Positions 61,205 to 64,000 of a DNA stretch of 64,000 nt are shown in pieces. Each line of letters begins with the position of its first letter. Within the stretch, counting starts at the first letter, position 1. The position numbers and the translations under genes were made by a program. The notes beneath the pieces are model-generated. The model was not told the DNA's origin, ran no database searches, and was given only the letters and a program-made list of their open reading frames with translations. Origin of the DNA: Enoplolaimus lenunculus (lineage: Eukaryota > Nematoda > Enoplea > Enoplida > Thoracostomopsidae); NCBI GenBank assembly GCA_030248215.1, contig JASANG010001532.1, positions 248,001 to 312,000 on the forward strand, in the 5' to 3' direction.

Positions 61205-61348
61205 GGCCCATGTATAGAATATAACACCGGAACAGTCGTATAAGCATATTCCTAAGCCTAAGCCTAAGCAAAAAATTAGTCTTGAGCTTTAACTGACTCT
61301 ATTATAGCCCCTCCGGAAACCGATCTGGCCCTTTTCTATACATGGGCC
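61205..61348. mobile_element. GGCC-ended MITE, short intact copy
   Basis: Starts GGCCCATGTATAGAATATAA and ends CCCTTTTCTATACATGGGCC. The flanks GTGCTTGG and GTGCTTAG are an 8-bp duplication with one mismatch. Core CCTAAGCCTAAGC. Nearly the same as 4257-4398. Confidence 0.9.
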
Positions 61349-61776
61349 GTGCTTAGTTGTGTGTACATTGTATTTTTGATAGTTTTACCGCTATACAGAT
61401 ATATACATTGTTATTTAAATAAAGTATATTAATTATTGGCCTTGACTAAAGCTTCGAGCGATAGTCGGAATGGGACAATGCATGTCTGGTGGTTAAATTT
61501 GATTCATTTTTGATTCCATGCTTGAAGTAAAACTTTAAGTTGGTTTAAGCTTAAAGTGAAAGTCGAAAGCGGTTTTGCATCCGCGTGGTCAATATGTTTC
61601 AACAGAAAATGTGAGTACTGTAGATCTGCTGAAAAAATTTTACGAGATAAGCATAGACAAAATGTTTTCAAATTTTTATACATCAGATCGATTATGCAAT
61701 CTGGAATGGGCGACCACACTTAAACGAAAGAAAGGGATACCAACAACCGAAATATTGCAGAGAAATATATTTTTTT

Positions 61777-62148
61777 CAGGGTGCAACCGGAAATAAAAAC
61801 CGGAACCGAAAAATTAAAAAATTGTTGTTACCGAAAAATTTATTTTAACACTATTTTATCGCTTTAAACGGTGTAAACACCATTTAGGATGCCAAAATCC
61901 CGAAATAAATGCAGTAGCTGGAAACGTATGATCAATTATAAAGTATGACACAAATTGAAAATTTTGGCAATACACACTCAGACAATTTTGAAAAATAAGT
62001 TACAATGATATGTCAATTTTTCTTAAATTTTCGAATGAGAAAAAATTTTCAATCGCAAAGACCGTAAAATTCCGATGAACAAATACCGCAACCGGATAGT
62101 GAAAAATACCGGATATCTCTACCGGAACCGGAATTCCCGTTGCACCCT
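61777..62148. mobile_element. hAT-like MITE (CAGGGTGCAACCGGA family)
   Basis: Starts CAGGGTGCAACCGGAAAT and ends GAATTCCCGTTGCACCCT. The body (CCAAAATCCCGAAATAAATG, AATTTTCGAATGAGAAAAAA) matches 16837-17257. Target duplication not clear. Confidence 0.85.
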
Positions 62149-62192
62149 ACATACTATTACGAAATAAATCATTTGGTTTTATGGTTTGAAAC

Positions 62193-62396
62193 CAGGGCTC
62201 AACCGGAAGTGAAAAATACTGGAGCCGCATGTCACACCAAAATTTGTTAAAGCCGTAGTGGAAGCTGAAGGTGAGGCGACTTTAGGTAGTTTAAATATGA
62301 CGTTTAATTTGTTAATTTTGGCATTCCGTCAAAATTCAACCGGAGCCGGAGTCAACTTTGTGCCGGAACCGGAGGCACACTTCCGGTTGTGCCCTG
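62193..62396. mobile_element. hAT-like MITE with 8-bp target duplication
   Basis: Starts CAGGGCTCAACCGGAAGTG and ends CTTCCGGTTGTGCCCTG. The flanks TTTGAAAC and TTAGAAAC are an 8-bp duplication with one mismatch. It resembles the copy at 9479-9813. Confidence 0.88.
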
Positions 62397-62462
62397 TTAG
62401 AAACTTAATCAGCTGAGGTTTTAAATGTTCTCTGTTGTCTTATAATATGTATTGTGATTTGA

Positions 62463-62612
62463 TGCCTATGAAAAGAACAGGGGCGGAACAGTATTATAAG
62501 CGTATTCCTAAACCTAAAGCTTAAGCCAAGCAAAAAAATTATTCTAAAACTTTAGGCTTACTTTTTTCTAGGCCACAGAAAAACATTCCACCACTGAAAT
62601 TTACATGGGCCT
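62463..62612. mobile_element. GGCC-ended MITE
   Basis: Starts with a worn GCCTATGAAAAGAACAGG and ends CACTGAAATTTACATGGGCC. The core has AAACCTAAAGCTTAAGCC. Confidence 0.75.
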
Positions 62613-62800
62613 GTATTTTAAGAACAGTCGAAATATTGCAGAGAAATATTTTTAGAAATTAGTGTCGAATAAAGGTATTGCGGATGTAAAAAATTTTTTT
62701 CAGTATTTTAAAAATTTATTACTTACGAAATTAATCAACAATTGGTTTTAGGGTTAGAAACTTAATCATAGCTGAAGTTTTAAATGTGCTTTGTTGTCAA

Positions 62801-63210
62801 TATTATAACTTTGTTGCGTTAAACATGAAGAATGCTTAAATCATATTATACCATGAGTTAAAACAATATGACAGTTCAAAAAAATACGTCCGGGCTTTAA
62901 CGCCGTATTTTTACCTTTACCACTTGTGCAATACTGGCGTATGTAATAAACAATTGCTGCGGCTAAAATGTATGAACTGGTACATAGGGTCGGTCGGATT
63001 TTTGAACGAAAAATAGTTTGTGAATATTTATATTGTAGCAACATTTTACATTTTTGGAGCAATATCTAGAGTTGGTTGCGTGTTATCAAGACATTACAGC
63101 TTTGGCCCATGTTACTTCCAGGGGCGTCTAGTTTCTCGCGGGACAGCAACAGTGCCGGAGAGCATCATTTGCTACTCCTGTTTGGTCATACGCGAAGATC
63201 ATTACTTTGT
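62801..63210. other. No gene recognised
   Basis: No supported frame. A 114-codon plus-strand frame from 63020 runs into the microsatellite that follows and codes mostly for Val/Leu runs, so it is not accepted as a gene. Confidence 0.55.
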
Positions 63211-63345
63211 TGTTGTTGTCTGTGTTGTTATTGTTGTTGTTGTTGTTGTTTTATTATTGTTATTGTTATTGTTATTGTTGTGGTTGTTGTTGTTGTGGTT
63301 GTTGTTGCTGTTGTTGTTGTGGTTGTTGTTGTTGTTTTGTGGTTT
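63211..63345. repeat. TTG/TTA/GTG trinucleotide microsatellite
   Basis: An almost unbroken run of TTG units with TTA and TGG variants. Confidence 0.92.
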
Positions 63346-63419
63346 GGGTAGCAAAATCGCTTAGTGCGTAGGGTGCAGGCGGGCTGCAGCCCCCTCCTGA
63401 TCAAATAAATCTCAACAAA

Positions 63420-64000
63420 AATATTGCTGTCCCGTTTTCTGTTTTTCCTACGAAATTATATAGCTCCCCCATTTTCCCGTTTCCCAAAGAAAGCATATTG
63501 TTGCAAAGGCGACCACACGAGGGGCATTGGGTGGCCGTTCCACCCAAATTTGACTGGTTCTCCACTCCCAAACCGACTCGGGCCAGACACTATGATTAAA
63601 ATTGATTTTTCGATCCATTCTGCAACGTCTCGTTCAGAAATTTTCAACTCTATCCGTGTTTTGCACGGAAAAAAAATTGCACAGTTGTGAAAAGTATTGA
63701 AATGTAGTGATATTCAAGTCAACTGTGACTGCCAAGGCCGCAGGTTTACAAAGGGCAGTGACAGGTGGCGCAACCCGAACTACAAAAATCTTCGTTCACC
63801 GCCCCGATCTGACAAATTTTACACAATCTGAAAACAATTTCATTTTTTGATTTGTGTCCCATTATCCTTTTTTCCCACCGAAAATTTGCAGCTGTCCCGT
63901 CTTCCAATTTGCCCGAAACAATTCTGTCCGTTTTTCCGTTTTTCCAGCGAAAAATTGCAGCTGTCCCCTTTTCCGCCTGTCCCATTTTCCCAGTGAAAAT
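63420..64000. repeat. Minisatellite-like CTGTCCCGTTTTCC blocks to the window edge
   Basis: The words CTGTCCCGTTTTC, TTTTCCCGTTTCCC, GCAGCTGTCCCGTCTTCC and GCGAAAAATTGCAGCTGTCC recur, closest together after 63840. They resemble on the complement the blocks at 32870-33020. The layout recalls the foldback arms at 21-24 kb, but the window ends before any terminus. No gene is supported here. Confidence 0.5.

Larger units (their letters stand above)
61749..62800. repeat. Local duplication, first copy filled by MITEs
   Basis: The words GAAATATTGCAGAGAAATAT (61749 and 62632) and GAAACTTAATC..GCTGA.. TTTTAAATGT (62400 and 62757) occur twice in the same order. In the first copy they are separated by two hAT-like MITEs; the second lacks them. 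The third MITE, 62463-62612, lies between the copies. Confidence 0.65.

Noticed and set aside
63020-63364. 114-codon frame rich in Val and Leu
   Set aside because: More than a third of it is the TTG microsatellite.

Overview
This 64 kb window is animal nuclear DNA, most likely from a nematode. The genes are sparse and intron-rich, splice sites are GT..AG with TTTCAG/TTTTAG-type acceptors, base composition is AT-rich, and one secreted protein combines Kunitz and lustrin-type cysteine domains in a way common in nematodes. Degenerate TTAGGC hexamers, the nematode telomere unit, also occur inside many small transposons. I cannot name the species. No RNA polymerase, rRNA or viral gene was recognised.

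Genes, left to right: (1) a plus-strand secreted Kunitz/lustrin-cysteine protein (1486-4586, 5' end not found); (2) a minus-strand orphan protein (7109-8041, 5' end not found); (3) minus-strand mitochondrial ribosomal protein uL29m/MRPL47 (13263-14087, one exon); (4) a plus-strand 100-residue secreted orphan (30682-30984); (5) a large minus-strand TatD-family nuclease gene of the TATDN2 type, with a long disordered N-terminal region (36417 to about 48148, at least 15 exons); (6) plus-strand isovaleryl-CoA dehydrogenase (53435-60273, 12 exons, apparently complete at 424 residues). The last is a mitochondrial leucine-catabolism enzyme. I see no operon or pathway link among the six genes.

The rest is mostly non-autonomous DNA transposons (MITEs). 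The main families are: a GGCCCATGTA-ended family with 8-bp target duplications and TTAGGC-like cores (about 11 short copies plus one 4-kb foldback form); a CACTG-ended family with apparent 2-bp duplications (CMC-like); a CAGGGTGCAACCGGA-ended hAT-like family with 8-bp duplications; a GTGACCCGAATAAGA-ended family at TA sites (mariner-like); a TTA-flanked Harbinger-like element; a GC-rich GGTTGC..CTATA family; and tRNA-bearing repeats near 50-52 kb. Several sit in introns close to splice sites.

The most striking structure is at 20.5-24.8 kb. A 4,016-bp foldback element built of about 80-bp tandem units in inverted arms carries the same ends as the small GGCC MITEs and is inserted into a CACTG MITE. 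Related end-amplification appears at 8.25-9.12 kb, as a 62-bp array made from a MITE terminus plus target-site bases, and at 25.7 kb, as a single terminal duplication. Together these suggest a MITE family whose ends repeatedly expand into tandem arrays.
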